A stretch of 64,000 nt of DNA from Arthrobacter pascens (GCF_030815585.1 NZ_JAUSWY010000001.1:2046001-2110000); one strand, 5' to 3'. Shown: positions 49,446-59,114, numbered from the stretch's first letter. A program made the numbers and translations. The notes: generated from the letters alone by a model not told the origin.

Positions 49446-50072
49446 TCAATGCGCCGGGTGGTGTGTTTCACCTGTAGGCAAGAGAACGTAGACCTGCTCT
49501 GAGATCTCGGCGAGGATCTCGTCAACGGACCTGGAGATGTTGATGGTAACCGCCATGCTGAGGAACATGATCGCGGAGACGATGTGGGCCAGCGTGGCAG
49601 CGTTTCGGGGCTCGACGCGGGGGTCACGCGTCAGTACGTCGGCAATCGCCTCCTCGGTCTGAACGGTCAGGGCGAGGGCGTCGCGGTGGTGGGGTTCCCC
49701 GGGGTCCCCGAACACAACCTCTCGAAGGTAGGTTCGGCCGTTGTCGATCCGCTTTCGGTTGCACTCCACGACCGGGCGGACGATTGCCATTACTGCCTGG
49801 AACGTATCAGGGATCGCCTCGGCGGCCGTTCTACCCGCGACGAGCGCGTCGGCGTAGGAGGAGTTTTGCACGAGCAGGAGCAACTCGGCCTTGGTCTTGG
49901 CGTACAAGAACAAAGTCCCCGTTCCAATGTCAGCCTTGTCGGCGATCTGCTGAGTGGTGACTTCATCGACACCATGTTCAGCGAAGAGCTCTGCTGCGGC
50001 GGCCGTGATGCGGTCGAGCTTGTGCTGCTTGTTCCGCTCACGCCGTCCGACTGGCTGAGATGCGACTGACAT
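49446..50072 (-). CDS. TetR/AcrR family transcriptional regulator
   Basis: Regulator of 208 residues with N-terminal TetR HTH: RITAAAAELFAEHGVDEVTT, then QQIADKADIGTGTLFLYAKT. The remaining helices form the ligand-binding domain. GGAGGA precedes the ATG. A perfect 11-base-arm palindrome lies about 25 bases upstream, and a related site is found at 53743-53765 before the hydrolase operon, so it is probably an autoregulated repressor of that operon. The inducer is unknown; the controlled enzymes suggest a xenobiotic or reactive carbonyl compound. Confidence 0.92.
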   Translation of the reverse strand: MSVASQPVGRRERNKQHKLDRITAAAAELFAEHGVDEVTTQQIADKADIGTGTLFLYAKTKAELLLLVQNSSYADALVAGRTAAEAIPDTFQAVMAIVRPVVECNRKRIDNGRTYLREVVFGDPGEPHHRDALALTVQTEEAIADVLTRDPRVEPRNAATLAHIVSAIMFLSMAVTINISRSVDEILAEISEQVYVLLPTGETHHPAH

Positions 50073-50096
50073 TCGTGTCCTCCGGGAATATAATCT

Positions 50097-50122
50097 GACT
50101 ATGCTCAGTTATGAGCATAGTC
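50097..50122. promoter_or_regulatory. TetR operator (perfect palindrome)
   Basis: GACTATGCTCA-GTTA-TGAGCATAGTC has 11-base perfect arms. It lies between the TetR start and the SDR remnants. Confidence 0.75.
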
Positions 50123-50209
50123 ACTACTGTGTGGGCTCAGTAGGTTTATTGTCCCATAGCGGCCGAAAATCGGCCTATCGTGGTTGCGGCGCTAATGACC
50201 TCCCAAAAC

Positions 50210-50371
50210 GGACCCGGCCGACCTGGTCCGCACCGTCTTGGACGCCGTCGAAGCTGACGAATACGAAGTTCTCGCCGACGAAACATCCGTGCAGCTCAAG
50301 GCCGGGCTCAGCGCCCCCATCGAGGCTCTCTACCCGCAGTTGCAGGGCACAAACTCCAGGAGCCAGTCATG
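50210..50371 (+). pseudogene. C-terminal remnant of an SDR gene
   Basis: The frame DPADLVRTVLDAVEADEYEV then LADETSVQLKAGLSAPIEAL YPQL (the last four residues continuing the run) matches the common SDR ending in which the final helix and ETS-x2-(V/L)KAGLS segment precede a short tail. Its stop overlaps the next ATG as ATGA. No N-terminal part is present, so only the 3' end of the gene survives. Confidence 0.6.
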
Positions 50372-50700
50372 ACAACGACCCGGCAGGTCGCGCTCGTGAC
50401 CGGCGCTTCCTCAGGCATCGGCAAAGCGGCAGCGATCGCACTCGCCGCCGCGGGTTACCAGGTGATCGGAACCGGCCGCAACACCGCGCGAGTCACCGCG
50501 CCCGCCGGGGTGACCTACCTCGATCTCGACGTGACCAGCGACGAATCGGTCGCCTCAGTGGTCAAGCAGGTGATCGACCAATTCGGGAACATCAACGTCC
50601 TGGTCAACAACGCCGGTGTCGGCGCCACCGGTGCGGCCGAGGAATTCTCCGTCGCCCAGACGCAGGACATCTTCGACATCAACGTCTACGGCGTCATCCC
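50369..50700 (+). pseudogene. N-terminal half of a second SDR gene
   Basis: MTTTRQVALVTGASSGIGKA with TGASSGIG, then LVNNAGVGATGAAEEFS and the start of the next helix (QTQDIFDINVYGVI), is a good SDR beginning. At about 50700 the sequence changes abruptly into reversed EthD-like sequence, giving a nonsense tail and a stop at 50740. The catalytic Tyr-Lys part is missing. Confidence 0.75.
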
Positions 50701-50832
50701 GGGGTCGGGAGATGATCTTCGAGTGGGGGCCTTCCAGTAGTCCATCCCCTGCTGTGGGGGCTGATCGGTGCGGATCCACAGCAGGATTGATGATGCGAAC
50801 GGCTTCTTCGTGTACGGAATCGTGGTGGACAT
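50700..50832 (-). pseudogene. N-terminal fragment of an EthD-like protein, frameshifted
   Basis: Minus-strand ATG 50832 (preceded by AGGAAA) opens MSTTIPYTKKPFASSILLWI then RTDQPPQQGMDYWK. One missing G shifts the frame; the shifted frame gives GPHSKIIS, as in EthD-type proteins (MDYWKGPHSKIIS). The gene then ends at the junction with the SDR fragment. It follows the hydrolase operon on the same strand. Confidence 0.6.
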
Positions 50833-50864
50833 TTTCCTGTCCTTTCGGTGAGTTTCGGTGCCGG

Positions 50865-51731
50865 TCAGCGGGCGAGGAACTCGACCGCGACGGGGGCGAA
50901 CTTCTCGTGGAACTGGAAGATGCCGCCGTGTCCGGAGTCGGGGTAGATGATCAGCTCGGATCCATTGATGCGCCGGTGCAGGTCCTCGGAGAGGATCGAG
51001 GGCACCATGCGGTCGTTGTCGCCGTTGGCGATCAGGGTGGGCTGGGTGATCGACGACAGGTCAGCAGGCGTCCCTCGCCCCCACTTCTTGATGGCCTTCA
51101 GCTGGGTCTGGAAGGCCTTGATGCTTATGGGGGCGTCGCGGTCGGCGGTGCGCTCCTGGAGGCGTTTCACGAACGCCCTCCCGGCCTGTTTGCCCTCCGC
51201 GTCACGGTTGAAGAACAGGAATTCCTTGGCATCGGACCGGGTCAGGGTTGCGCGGAGGACGTCGTAGTACGTGGTTCCGATGACCTTGTCCAGGTCCTTT
51301 CCGCCCCTGGGACCGGTGCCCGTGAGGACAAGCTTGCGGACGAGCCCGGGGTGTTTGAGGACTAGGGCCTGGGCCACCATGCCGCCGAGGGAGAAGGAGA
51401 AGATGTCGATCTTCTCGTGTCCGAGGGCCTTGATGAAGGTGTAGGCGTCGTTGGCCATCGCCTCGATACTGTCGGGCACTTGGCCGGTGGAGGCGCCGAC
51501 ACCCTGGTTGTCGAACGTGATGACGTGATGGCTTTTCGCGACGGGGTCGATGATGCGCGGATCCCAGTTATCCAGGGTCGCGGCCAGATGGACGAAAAAG
51601 ACGACGGGGATACCGCCCTTGGGCCCGAGTTCGCGGTAGGCGTAGCTGACGCCGCCGGCGCTGACGGTGCGGGCAGGCGCTTTGGCGTAGGAGGTGATAA
51701 CGGGTCCTTTCAAACTGTCGTGCTTATTCAT
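50865..51731 (-). CDS. Alpha/beta hydrolase (third gene of the TetR-linked operon)
   Basis: Hydrolase of 288 residues. The oxyanion region is VVFFVHLAATLDNWDPR, the nucleophile elbow is FSFSLGGMVAQAL (Ser), Asp lies in LIANGDNDRMVPS and His in IIYPDSGHGGIFQFHE, a normal Ser-Asp-His triad. It is clearly paralogous to the hydrolase at 52856-53710; the two share WDPRI and SGHG motifs. It lies last in a three-gene minus-strand operon. Such enzymes often cleave small esters or C-C bonds of xenobiotics; the substrate is unknown. Confidence 0.9.
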   Translation of the reverse strand: MNKHDSLKGPVITSYAKAPARTVSAGGVSYAYRELGPKGGIPVVFFVHLAATLDNWDPRIIDPVAKSHHVITFDNQGVGASTGQVPDSIEAMANDAYTFIKALGHEKIDIFSFSLGGMVAQALVLKHPGLVRKLVLTGTGPRGGKDLDKVIGTTYYDVLRATLTRSDAKEFLFFNRDAEGKQAGRAFVKRLQERTADRDAPISIKAFQTQLKAIKKWGRGTPADLSSITQPTLIANGDNDRMVPSILSEDLHRRINGSELIIYPDSGHGGIFQFHEKFAPVAVEFLAR

Positions 51732-51812
51732 GATGGTGCTCCGGTGAGTGGGTTGTTGTTCGTTCGGTGATGAGGAGCATGGTTCTGCTGGGGTCGCGTT
51801 CAGTGGTTCCGC

Positions 51813-52808
51813 TCAGGGGTTGCTGATGACGGCCTTGCCGCGGATGCCGCCCTTTTCCAGGCCCTGGAGGGCTTGGATGGTCTGGTCAAAGGGGAAGACC
51901 CGCCCGACGACGGGGCGCAGACTCCCGTTGTCGATGAGGGCGGTGATCTGGCGCAGCTGGTCTCCGCTGGCGCGCATGAACAGGAACTCGTAGCTGACGC
52001 CCAGCTTCCTGGCCTGGCGGCGGATGCCTGCGCTAAGGCCAGTGACGATCAGGCGCAATATCGGATTCAGGCCGGCCTCGCGGGCAAATGCCGGGTCTGG
52101 AGGCCCGACAATCCCGATGGCCTTGCCTCCGGGTTTGAGCACCCGCAGGGACTTCTTGAGGTTCTCCCCGCCGAGGCTGTCCAGCACCAGGTCGTAGCCG
52201 CTCAGGAGCTGTTCGAAGTCCTGGCTGCGGTAGTCGATGACGGTGTCGGCGCCGAGCTCGCGCACGAACTCCAGGTTCGCGGCACTTGCGGTGGTCGCGA
52301 CTGTCGCACCGAGGTGCTTGGCGAGCTGGATCGCGATCGATCCCACTCCCCCGGCGCCGGCGTGGATGAGGACCTTCTGTCCCGGCTGTACATGGCCGTG
52401 CTCAACAAGGGCCTGCCACGCGGTCAATGCGACCAGCGGCAGGGAGCCTGCCTCCTCCATGGTGATCAATGCCGGTTTGAGGGCCAGATCGGCCTCGTCG
52501 ACGGCGATTCGCTCGGCGAAGGTGCCGATGCGGTCCTGGTCGGGGCGGGCGTAAACCTCATCCCCGGGTTTGAATGCGTGTACTTTCGATCCGACACGGA
52601 TGACGGTTCCGGCGACATCGTTGCCGGGGATCAAAGGAAGCTTGTAGGGCAGGATTTGCTTGAACTCGCCCGCTCGGATCTTCTCGTCGAGCACGTTCAG
52701 TCCTGCGGCCTGGACCCGCACGAGCACATCCCCCTCCCCCACTGTTGGCTCGGGGACCTCCGATTCCTGCAGCGGACCCTTGTATTCGTTGATGACGAAC
52801 GCTCTCAT
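51813..52808 (-). CDS. Zinc-independent NADP-dependent medium-chain oxidoreductase
   Basis: Quinone-oxidoreductase-type MDR of 331 residues. The N-terminal catalytic domain has VRVQAAGLNVLDEKIRAGEF and LIPGNDVAGTVIRVGS. The Rossmann motif is VLIHAGAGGVGSIAIQLAKH, and the second-site ATVATTASAANLEFVRELGA is followed by DTVIDYR. No zinc-binding Cys cluster is present. It lies between the two alpha/beta hydrolases, probably in one transcript. It probably reduces enones or quinones with NADPH. Confidence 0.92.
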   Translation of the reverse strand: MRAFVINEYKGPLQESEVPEPTVGEGDVLVRVQAAGLNVLDEKIRAGEFKQILPYKLPLIPGNDVAGTVIRVGSKVHAFKPGDEVYARPDQDRIGTFAERIAVDEADLALKPALITMEEAGSLPLVALTAWQALVEHGHVQPGQKVLIHAGAGGVGSIAIQLAKHLGATVATTASAANLEFVRELGADTVIDYRSQDFEQLLSGYDLVLDSLGGENLKKSLRVLKPGGKAIGIVGPPDPAFAREAGLNPILRLIVTGLSAGIRRQARKLGVSYEFLFMRASGDQLRQITALIDNGSLRPVVGRVFPFDQTIQALQGLEKGGIRGKAVISNP

Positions 52809-52855
52809 ATTTCGTGCTCCTTCTTGGGATGTGGTGAAGTTGGTTTGGGTTGCCG

Positions 52856-53710
52856 TTACCGGCGGAGGAAATCCCGGGCCACGTCGACGAACGCGGAATA
52901 GTTTTGGAAGGCGACGCCATGGCCGGAATCCGGGAAGACCAGGACCGAAGCGCTGGCTAGCTGCCGGGTGAGTTCGGTCGCGTTTGCGGAAGGCACCATA
53001 CGGTCGCTGTCTCCGTGAACAATGAGCACAGGGCCGGTGAACTGCGAAAGATCAGAGGGCTGCTGCATACCCCACCGGTGCAACGCGGCCAACTGCGCCC
53101 GATAGACCCCCGGGGTGACCGCCTTGTCGCGTACGGCGGTCCGCTCCTTCAACCGGGCGAGATACTCGCGCGCGGCCTTCTTCCCGGCAGGGGTGCGGGT
53201 GAAAAACAGCAGCGCCTTCGGATCCTGGAACGTGAGGACCGCGCGTAAGACGCTCGCGATAGTTATACGGGTCATATCCGTGAGCCCTGGGCCTCCTGCC
53301 GGGCCGGACCCGGAAAGCACAAGCCGATCGATCAGCCCGGGCGCCCGCTCGACAAAAGCCTGGGCGACCATGCCACCCATCGACAGGCCAAACACGTCAA
53401 CCCTGTCATATCCAAGGGCGCGGATCACCGCCACCATGTCCTCGGCCATGTCCTCGATCGAGTCACGAATGTGACCCGTGGAATCGCCGACGCCGCGGTA
53501 CCCCACCGCGATCACGTGACGGTCCTCAGCCAGGCCATCGACGATGCGAGGATCCCAGCTGTCCAGATTCGCCCCGAGATGGGTCAGGACAACCAGCGGG
53601 ACACCGGTTTGGGGGCCAAACTCGCGATACGCGAACTCCGCACCAACCGCCGAGATCCTCAGCGTCGGCGAATTCCGGCTCTGAGTCCTGAGTTGCTCTG
53701 ACATGTTCAT
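52856..53710 (-). CDS. Alpha/beta hydrolase (first gene of the TetR-linked operon)
   Basis: Hydrolase of 284 residues with nucleophile elbow VFGLSMGGMVAQAF (Ser), Asp in LIVHGDSDRMVPS and His in VFPDSGHGVAFQNY. It resembles the protein at 50865-51731 throughout, so a duplication is likely. It is the promoter-proximal gene; a TetR-like operator lies about 40 bases upstream of its start. Confidence 0.9.
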   Translation of the reverse strand: MNMSEQLRTQSRNSPTLRISAVGAEFAYREFGPQTGVPLVVLTHLGANLDSWDPRIVDGLAEDRHVIAVGYRGVGDSTGHIRDSIEDMAEDMVAVIRALGYDRVDVFGLSMGGMVAQAFVERAPGLIDRLVLSGSGPAGGPGLTDMTRITIASVLRAVLTFQDPKALLFFTRTPAGKKAAREYLARLKERTAVRDKAVTPGVYRAQLAALHRWGMQQPSDLSQFTGPVLIVHGDSDRMVPSANATELTRQLASASVLVFPDSGHGVAFQNYSAFVDVARDFLRR

Positions 53711-53742
53711 CTCCCTGTTGGGTCTCTCTCTGCATCCCCGAG

Positions 53743-53765
53743 TCTACTCAATTCTGAGCACACTC
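53743..53765 (-). promoter_or_regulatory. Second TetR-like operator, before the hydrolase operon
   Basis: ACTCA-ATTC-TGAGCA at 53746-53760 has the same CTCA-N4-TGAGCA core as the palindrome at 50097-50122 and lies between divergent genes. Confidence 0.55.
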
Positions 53766-53772
53766 AATATTT

Positions 53773-54387
53773 GTGTCAAGGAAGGCCATTGTCGTCTTCA
53801 CTCAAGGGTCCGCATACGGCAACGCCTCCGCGGCCGAGGCCGTGGACTATGGAGCCGTGAAAAACGTGCTCCAGGCGCTAGGTGGCCGACGTGTGCGCAT
53901 CGCCCTCATGACAGCCATCGGGGTCACCCGCCGCGGCAGCACCCACGACTGGAAACGACGCAGCGAACGACTCGTCCGCGCCAGCGGCAACGCCTATACC
54001 ATCATCCGACCCGGCTGGTTCGACTACAGCAACGGCGACCAATTGGAAATCACACTGCTCCAGGGCGACACCGCCACGCAGGGAGCCGAGCAGACGGTGC
54101 CATCGCCCGCCACCCAATCGCCCGGGTCCTGGTCGACAGCCTCGCCTCCAACATGGCCGATCACACGACCTTCGAACTCGTTGCCGAAAACGGACCCGCG
54201 CATGTTGATTTGGAGCCCATCTTCGAAACCTTGGACCGAGATCCGGTCGATTCGTTCGACGGGGCGCGGGACCAGGCCAACATGCCCGATGACGCCGAAC
54301 CTGATCGCGTACGCCAAGACCTCAGGGCTCTGGGCGCAAACAAGCTGTCATACCCCGCACCGGTCCCCCCGAGTGCCGTCAAGTAGT
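53773..54387 (+). pseudogene. NAD(P)-binding NmrA/SDR-a-type oxidoreductase, broken
   Basis: The first part encodes VDYGAVKNVLQALGGRRVRI then ALMTAIGVTRR and NAYTIIRPGWFDYSN, as in NAD(P)-binding atypical SDRs. The N-terminal glycine-rich nucleotide motif is absent. After LLQGDT the frame shifts, and the remaining part (IARVLVDSLASNMADHTTFE, LVAENGPA) is in another frame ending near 54387. Both the missing N-terminus and the shift indicate decay. It is divergent from the hydrolase operon and shares its operator region. Confidence 0.65.
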
Positions 54388-54635
54388 GGCTGCGCGTCCT
54401 CATGAACTAACCCCTACGCTGGGGTCCGGAGATCGGGTCCTGAACACGGGATGAGCCTGACCTGAAGAGAGACAAACATCATATGTTAGACCCCTCCTCA
54501 CCATGACAAACGGGTTGTATCCAACAGAATCCTCTATTTGACAGGTCGTCATATGCGCATAACATCGGATCTATCACCAGCCTGTTCACGCTAACAACCG
54601 TTACGAGTCCCTTTATTTGACATGGAGCTAAGACA

Positions 54636-56634
54636 ATGACGCCGCGAAATTTTGACCGCCGATACGTTCGCGGTGGAGCTGGTGCCTCCGCTGCAGGTCT
54701 GGTAGCTACTTCCGTCGCCGGCGGGGCATCACCAGCCACAGCTGCTGCCAATGCCACCGAAGGCGCCGTGCAGGCCTTGCCAACGGCAGCCGGGTGGGAC
54801 ACACAGGCTCTGCTGCAAAAGTTGATGGACATGCGCTTCGGCATGTTCAACCACTTCAACCTCGGCACCTTCACCAACGAAGAGTGGGCCGCCCCCAACC
54901 AGAAGCCCGCGGTCTTCGCACCGCCGTCCGTCGACACCGACCAGTGGGCGGATGCCGCCCTCGCGGCAGGCATGAGCTACGGCGTCCTCACCACCAAGCA
55001 CCACGATGGATTCGCACTCTGGCCCACCAAGTACGGCACCCAGAACGTCATGAACTCGGGATACAAGCGCGACGTCGTCAAACAGTACGTCGACTCGTTC
55101 CGCTCCCGCGGTCTTAAGGTGGGCTTCTACTTCTCCATCTGGGACCGAACGTATCCTGTGCAGGCCACTGGCGGATACCATGTGAGCGACCCCGGCGCGG
55201 GTGTCAACCCGCTCCAGATCGAATATGTGCTGAACCAGCTCACTGAACTGCTCACCGGCTACGGCGAGATCGAGGTGCTGATGCTGGATGGCTACGCCTG
55301 GAAGATGGGCAACCAGCAGGTTCCGATGCAGCGGGTACGCGACCTGGTGAAATCTTTCCAGCCCAATTGCGTCATTATCGACATCTGCGCGGTCCTCACC
55401 CCCTGGCTGGCCGACGCGATCTTCTGGGAGGAACCGTTCGGGATCACCGCGCCAGCCGGCAACACATGGGCGGGACTGCAGGGCCAGACCATCAGTAACG
55501 GCTGGTTCTGGCACCCGTCCACTCCCACCGCACCGCTGATGTCCAAGGACGCCATCATCACCCACCTCACCCAGCTCGAAGCGAGATGGACATCGTTTAT
55601 CCTCAACTGCGCTCCCAACCGGAACGGCAAGTTGGATCCCAACGTGGTGACCCGGCTTGCCGAAGTCGGCGCGGACTGGTCACCTAACCGGCAGCGCGGT
55701 CCACTGCCGACACAACCACTCCGTGCCGAACACCTGATTACACCGGTCGCCGCCTACGCTTCCGCGTTCCGTGACCCCGAACCCCCATACTTCGCGATCG
55801 ACGGACGTGCCGACAATAAACTTCAGACCTGCTGGTCGACCTGGCCCGGCACCGGCGAGCTCGCGACGCCGGCGTCGATAACGCTGGATCTGGGCGGGGT
55901 CTACAACAATGTGACGACTTTGGAGTACCTTCCGAAGCAGTGGTCCCGCCAGAACGGGACCGACGGCGATGTAACCTCTTTCGAAGTCTCGACCAGTGCC
56001 GACGGGGTGAGCTTCACGACGGTCGTGTCCGGCGCCTGGGCCACCGGCCCCACCCCGAAGCTGGTCGAGTGGGCCCCGGTCACCGCCGGGTTCATCCGAT
56101 TCACCGCAAAGGCTGGCTCTGGCGGCTACACCAACGTTGCCGGCCTCCGGGTCGGCAGCCGCACCGCAAAGCCCATGCGACAGTCGTTCGCCGTCGCGAC
56201 TAACCGCGCCTACAAGCTCATCAACGCCACCAGCGGCAAGGCCCTGACCGTCCTCAACGGTTCCACGGCAAACAGAGCAGCCGTTGTCCTGGCCCCCGAC
56301 ACCAACGCAGCCAACCAGCGCTGGACACTGACCACCGACGTCGACGGCTTCTACAAGCTAAAGGACGCCAACAGCGGAAGGCTCCTCGAGATCGGTTTCC
56401 GCTCACGAGAGATCGGCGCGAAGGCAGCGATCTGGTCGGACGCCGGCGTCTTGCAGCAGCAATGGGCGGTGACACCCGTTGGCAAGGGGAATGGTAGCCC
56501 TCACCAACCGCTTCTCGACCTATGCACTTGGCCTGACCGCCGCAGCGACGACCGACGGAACCAGCACGGAGCAACAGCTCTACCGAGGCTCCGCCCACCA
56601 GCAATGGTCACTCATCGACGTCACGGTCAAATAA
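54636..56634 (+). CDS. Alpha-L-fucosidase (GH29) with discoidin and ricin-type domains, 3' frameshift
   Basis: Secreted enzyme. The N-terminal signal has paired arginines (RNFDRRYVRGGAGASAAGLV) and reaches about residue 40, probably Tat. The GH29 domain carries MRFGMFNHFNLGTF, LTTKHHDGFALWPTKYG and the nucleophile Asp in EVLMLDGYAW. An F5/8C-like domain (LDLGGVYNNVTTLEYLPKQW) follows around residues 390-510, then a ricin-type beta-trefoil (YKLINATSGKALTVL). Near 56490 a G-run carries one extra base: the frame as written runs out over the next gene to 56864, but the other frame continues the trefoil (MVALTNRFSTYALGL through GSAHQQWSLIDVTVK) to TAA at 56632-56634. The break affects only the last part of the lectin domain. 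Confidence 0.85.
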
Positions 56635-56738
56635 CTCGACCTCATCCCGCCGGTTCCGAACTCTACCAACGTACGTGGAGTGGACGATCCTGGCGTTCCG
56701 GGAGCATCTGCCCGGTGGCCGGTTCCTTGGCCAGCTGG

Positions 56739-57377
56739 TTACGCCCTGGTCAGGCGGGCTGCCCCGGCTATCGCGGAGCTGCCAAGATCACTCTTCCTGA
56801 GCGCCTGCTGAGCTTGGAGGGCATCGGCCCAAGCGTCGGTGGTGCTAACAGCGGCCCAGTTTGAGTTCAACAGTGTGAGCAGGGTTGTGTGTACTGTCTT
56901 TGCGTCGGCGGAACCTGCCTCGTTGGCGAGGTTGATGGCTCCTGTGGCATCCGAGAGGACTTCGGTGACGAAGCCTAAGGACTCCGCTTCAACGGCAGAA
57001 GCAAGGACGCAGTTGTTGGTCATGTAGCCGACGAGGGTGACGGTATCGATGTCCTGCTGGCGCAGCCACTCAGTGAGGTTGGTGTCCGCGTAGACGGAGC
57101 CGTATTGCTTGACGACGCCGTTCCACGCATCGGTTCTGCGGCGTTCGATCTCAGGGTGAAGTTCAAATTCCGGTGTGCCAGGCGCAAAAAGCGCAGCGCC
57201 CTCACCTGCACTGTGTTGTACGGCCACAATAGGGATACCGGCGGCGGCCGCGGCGTCGACAGCTCGCGCGATCATCTGCAGGGACTCCTGATGCCGCGGG
57301 TACTGGATCTCCAGAGGTCCGTTGAAGTATTGCTGCTGCACGTCGATGAGGATAAGGGCGCGACGAGGGGTGCTCAT
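56739..57377 (-). CDS. Isochorismatase-like cysteine hydrolase
   Basis: Protein of 212 residues. The Asp is in ALILIDVQQQYF, the Lys in WNGVVKQYGSVYA and the nucleophile Cys in GYMTNNCVLASAVEA, the triad of the isochorismatase/nicotinamidase superfamily. GGAGAAC precedes the ATG. The last residues are polar and may be non-conserved. It is divergent from the GlxA-type regulator next to it, which probably controls it. Such enzymes hydrolyse N-carbamoyl or amide substrates, but the substrate is unknown here. Confidence 0.92.
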   Translation of the reverse strand: MSTPRRALILIDVQQQYFNGPLEIQYPRHQESLQMIARAVDAAAAAGIPIVAVQHSAGEGAALFAPGTPEFELHPEIERRRTDAWNGVVKQYGSVYADTNLTEWLRQQDIDTVTLVGYMTNNCVLASAVEAESLGFVTEVLSDATGAINLANEAGSADAKTVHTTLLTLLNSNWAAVSTTDAWADALQAQQALRKSDLGSSAIAGAARLTRA

Positions 57378-57507
57378 GATGTTCTCCAGATAGTGATTGC
57401 TGGCCGCCGAGTGGCAACCATTCCATCATTCGCCCCACGGGTAACGATCGCCAGTGGCACGAAGGCCCGTATACGATGGATCCGGGCCAAACGTAGAGAG
57501 GAAACGG

Positions 57508-58473
57508 ATGCGCATCGCGGTGTACGCCTTCCACGGAGTGACGATGTTCCACCTCGCCGTCCCCCAGATGGTTTTCGACGAGGTCACGCGCCAGGGACTT
57601 GCTGAATGGACGACTGTTCTCTTCTCCGAGCAGGCCGGCCAGGTTCGAACTACGGAGGGCTACCAATTGGGAGAGGTCCAGGGCCCGGAAGCCACCGAAG
57701 AGGCGGACGTCGTCGTGGTGCCCTCGTGGTTCGACGACGGCCGCTCTCCCAGCGAATCACTGCGGCGGCTGCTTCAGGAAGCACACCAGCGGGGTGTGAC
57801 AATCCTGGGACTCTGTCTTGGCTCTATCCCCGTTGCCGATGCCGGTCTACTTTCCGGGCGTCGGGCGGTCACGCACTGGCAAGCATTCGAATCCTTCGCT
57901 GACCGGCACCCTGACGTTTTCCTGGACCAAACCGTGCTGTATATCGATCATGGTGATGTTTTGACCTCGGCCGGCACAGCTTCGGCACTGGATGCCTGCC
58001 TGCACCTCGTGCGGGGCCGTCTTGGGGCGGACGCGGCGAACCAGGTAGCCCGTAGTCTGGTCATCGCCCCGCACAGGGAGGGTGGACAGGCGCAGTACAT
58101 CGAACACCCAGTTCCGCCGCGCTCCACAGATGACCCGATCGCACGCTTGCTCGAATGGGTGTTGGGCCGCCTGGGCGAACCCCTCAGCATTGACCGTCTC
58201 GCCGCTCAAGCGCACATGAGCCGACGGACCTTCGTCCGCGCCTTCCGGGCAACGACAGGGACAACACCGTCGGCCTGGGTCCGCACCCGGCGGTTGGACG
58301 CTGCCCGACGGCTGCTCGAAACCACAGATTTATCCGTTGATCAGGTTGCCGCTGACTGCGGCTTCGGCAGCGCTGTCACCCTGCGACAAAACTTCGCAAC
58401 CACCTTTTCCACCACCCCAACCGAATACAGACGCCACTTCGATACCAGATTCACGCCTGGGACCTCACGCTGA
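57508..58473 (+). CDS. GlxA family regulator (DJ-1/PfpI domain plus AraC HTH)
   Basis: Regulator of 321 residues. The N-terminal DJ-1/PfpI domain (MRIAVYAFHGVTMFHLAVPQ, later GVTILGLCLGSIPVADAGLL with the Cys at the nucleophile-elbow position) is followed by an AraC-type double HTH (LSIDRLAAQAHMSRRTFVRA, later LSVDQVAADCGFGSAVTLRQ). GAGAGG before ATG 57508 fixes the start. It is divergent from the isochorismatase-like gene with about 130 bases between, a frequent arrangement for this regulator family, and probably controls it. The effector is unknown. Confidence 0.92.
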   Translation: MRIAVYAFHGVTMFHLAVPQMVFDEVTRQGLAEWTTVLFSEQAGQVRTTEGYQLGEVQGPEATEEADVVVVPSWFDDGRSPSESLRRLLQEAHQRGVTILGLCLGSIPVADAGLLSGRRAVTHWQAFESFADRHPDVFLDQTVLYIDHGDVLTSAGTASALDACLHLVRGRLGADAANQVARSLVIAPHREGGQAQYIEHPVPPRSTDDPIARLLEWVLGRLGEPLSIDRLAAQAHMSRRTFVRAFRATTGTTPSAWVRTRRLDAARRLLETTDLSVDQVAADCGFGSAVTLRQNFATTFSTTPTEYRRHFDTRFTPGTSR

Positions 58474-58474
58474 T

Positions 58475-58947
58475 TCACTTGGATTCCCCTGCAACTGCCG
58501 AGATTTTCTTTCCTTCAGAAGTCGTTTCTCGTTTGCGGGCGTAGGCACGGTTCGCCCGCTGCCTGGCGCCGCACCGAGTGGAGCACCACTGCCGCCTCGC
58601 ATGGGTTCTGACCATAAACCGGTCACACGGTTCGGCCGCACATAGCGCGATTCGATGCGCGTCGGGCCCGTCAATAGCGCAGCCGCATCCTCCCCGATCT
58701 GAGCTATCGCGTAAGCGACGATTTGCGTCAATGGATGGGCCGCCGCCACCCGGCGCGGTCCTTCGTCCGGCGTATAGCGCAGCAGCGCGGCGCTGGGCAC
58801 GGCGGTCAGGGCTCGATTGATCGCTTCCACTGACTCAGGATCGGGTGCGACGCCCTCAGTATGCGGCATCAGCACCGATGCATCCATGGTGCCAAACCAG
58901 TACCAGAGGGAATCAACGGCAAATCGCTGCGAACCAGGCCGTGTCAT
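58475..58947 (-). pseudogene. CGNR zinc-finger/ABATE-type regulator, frameshifted
   Basis: The minus-strand frame from 58947 gives the ABATE-like domain (ALLRYTPDEGPRRVAAAHPL, then IAQIGEDAAALLTGP). Its zinc finger is in another frame: CAAEPCDRFMVRTHARRQWC followed by STRCGARQRANRAYARKR, the canonical CGNR pattern, ending at the TGA whose complement is 58475-58477. A single frameshift near 58655 separates the two parts. The N-terminus also looks short for the family (about 190 residues). It would be a stress-type transcription regulator if intact. Confidence 0.7.
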
Positions 58948-59114
58948 ACACTCGAAGAACGATAGTTATCGGCGTTCAAAGATTGACCGGGATGGGCTCC
59001 GAGGAGCCAATCCTGGGCGGCCCGTCTAGCGCGGCGAAGAAGGGCGGCCGCGCGGACGTGTCGCCACCTTCTGGACCTGCTGGCCCCGCGGCAACGAATC
59101 GCGACCATGCGATT

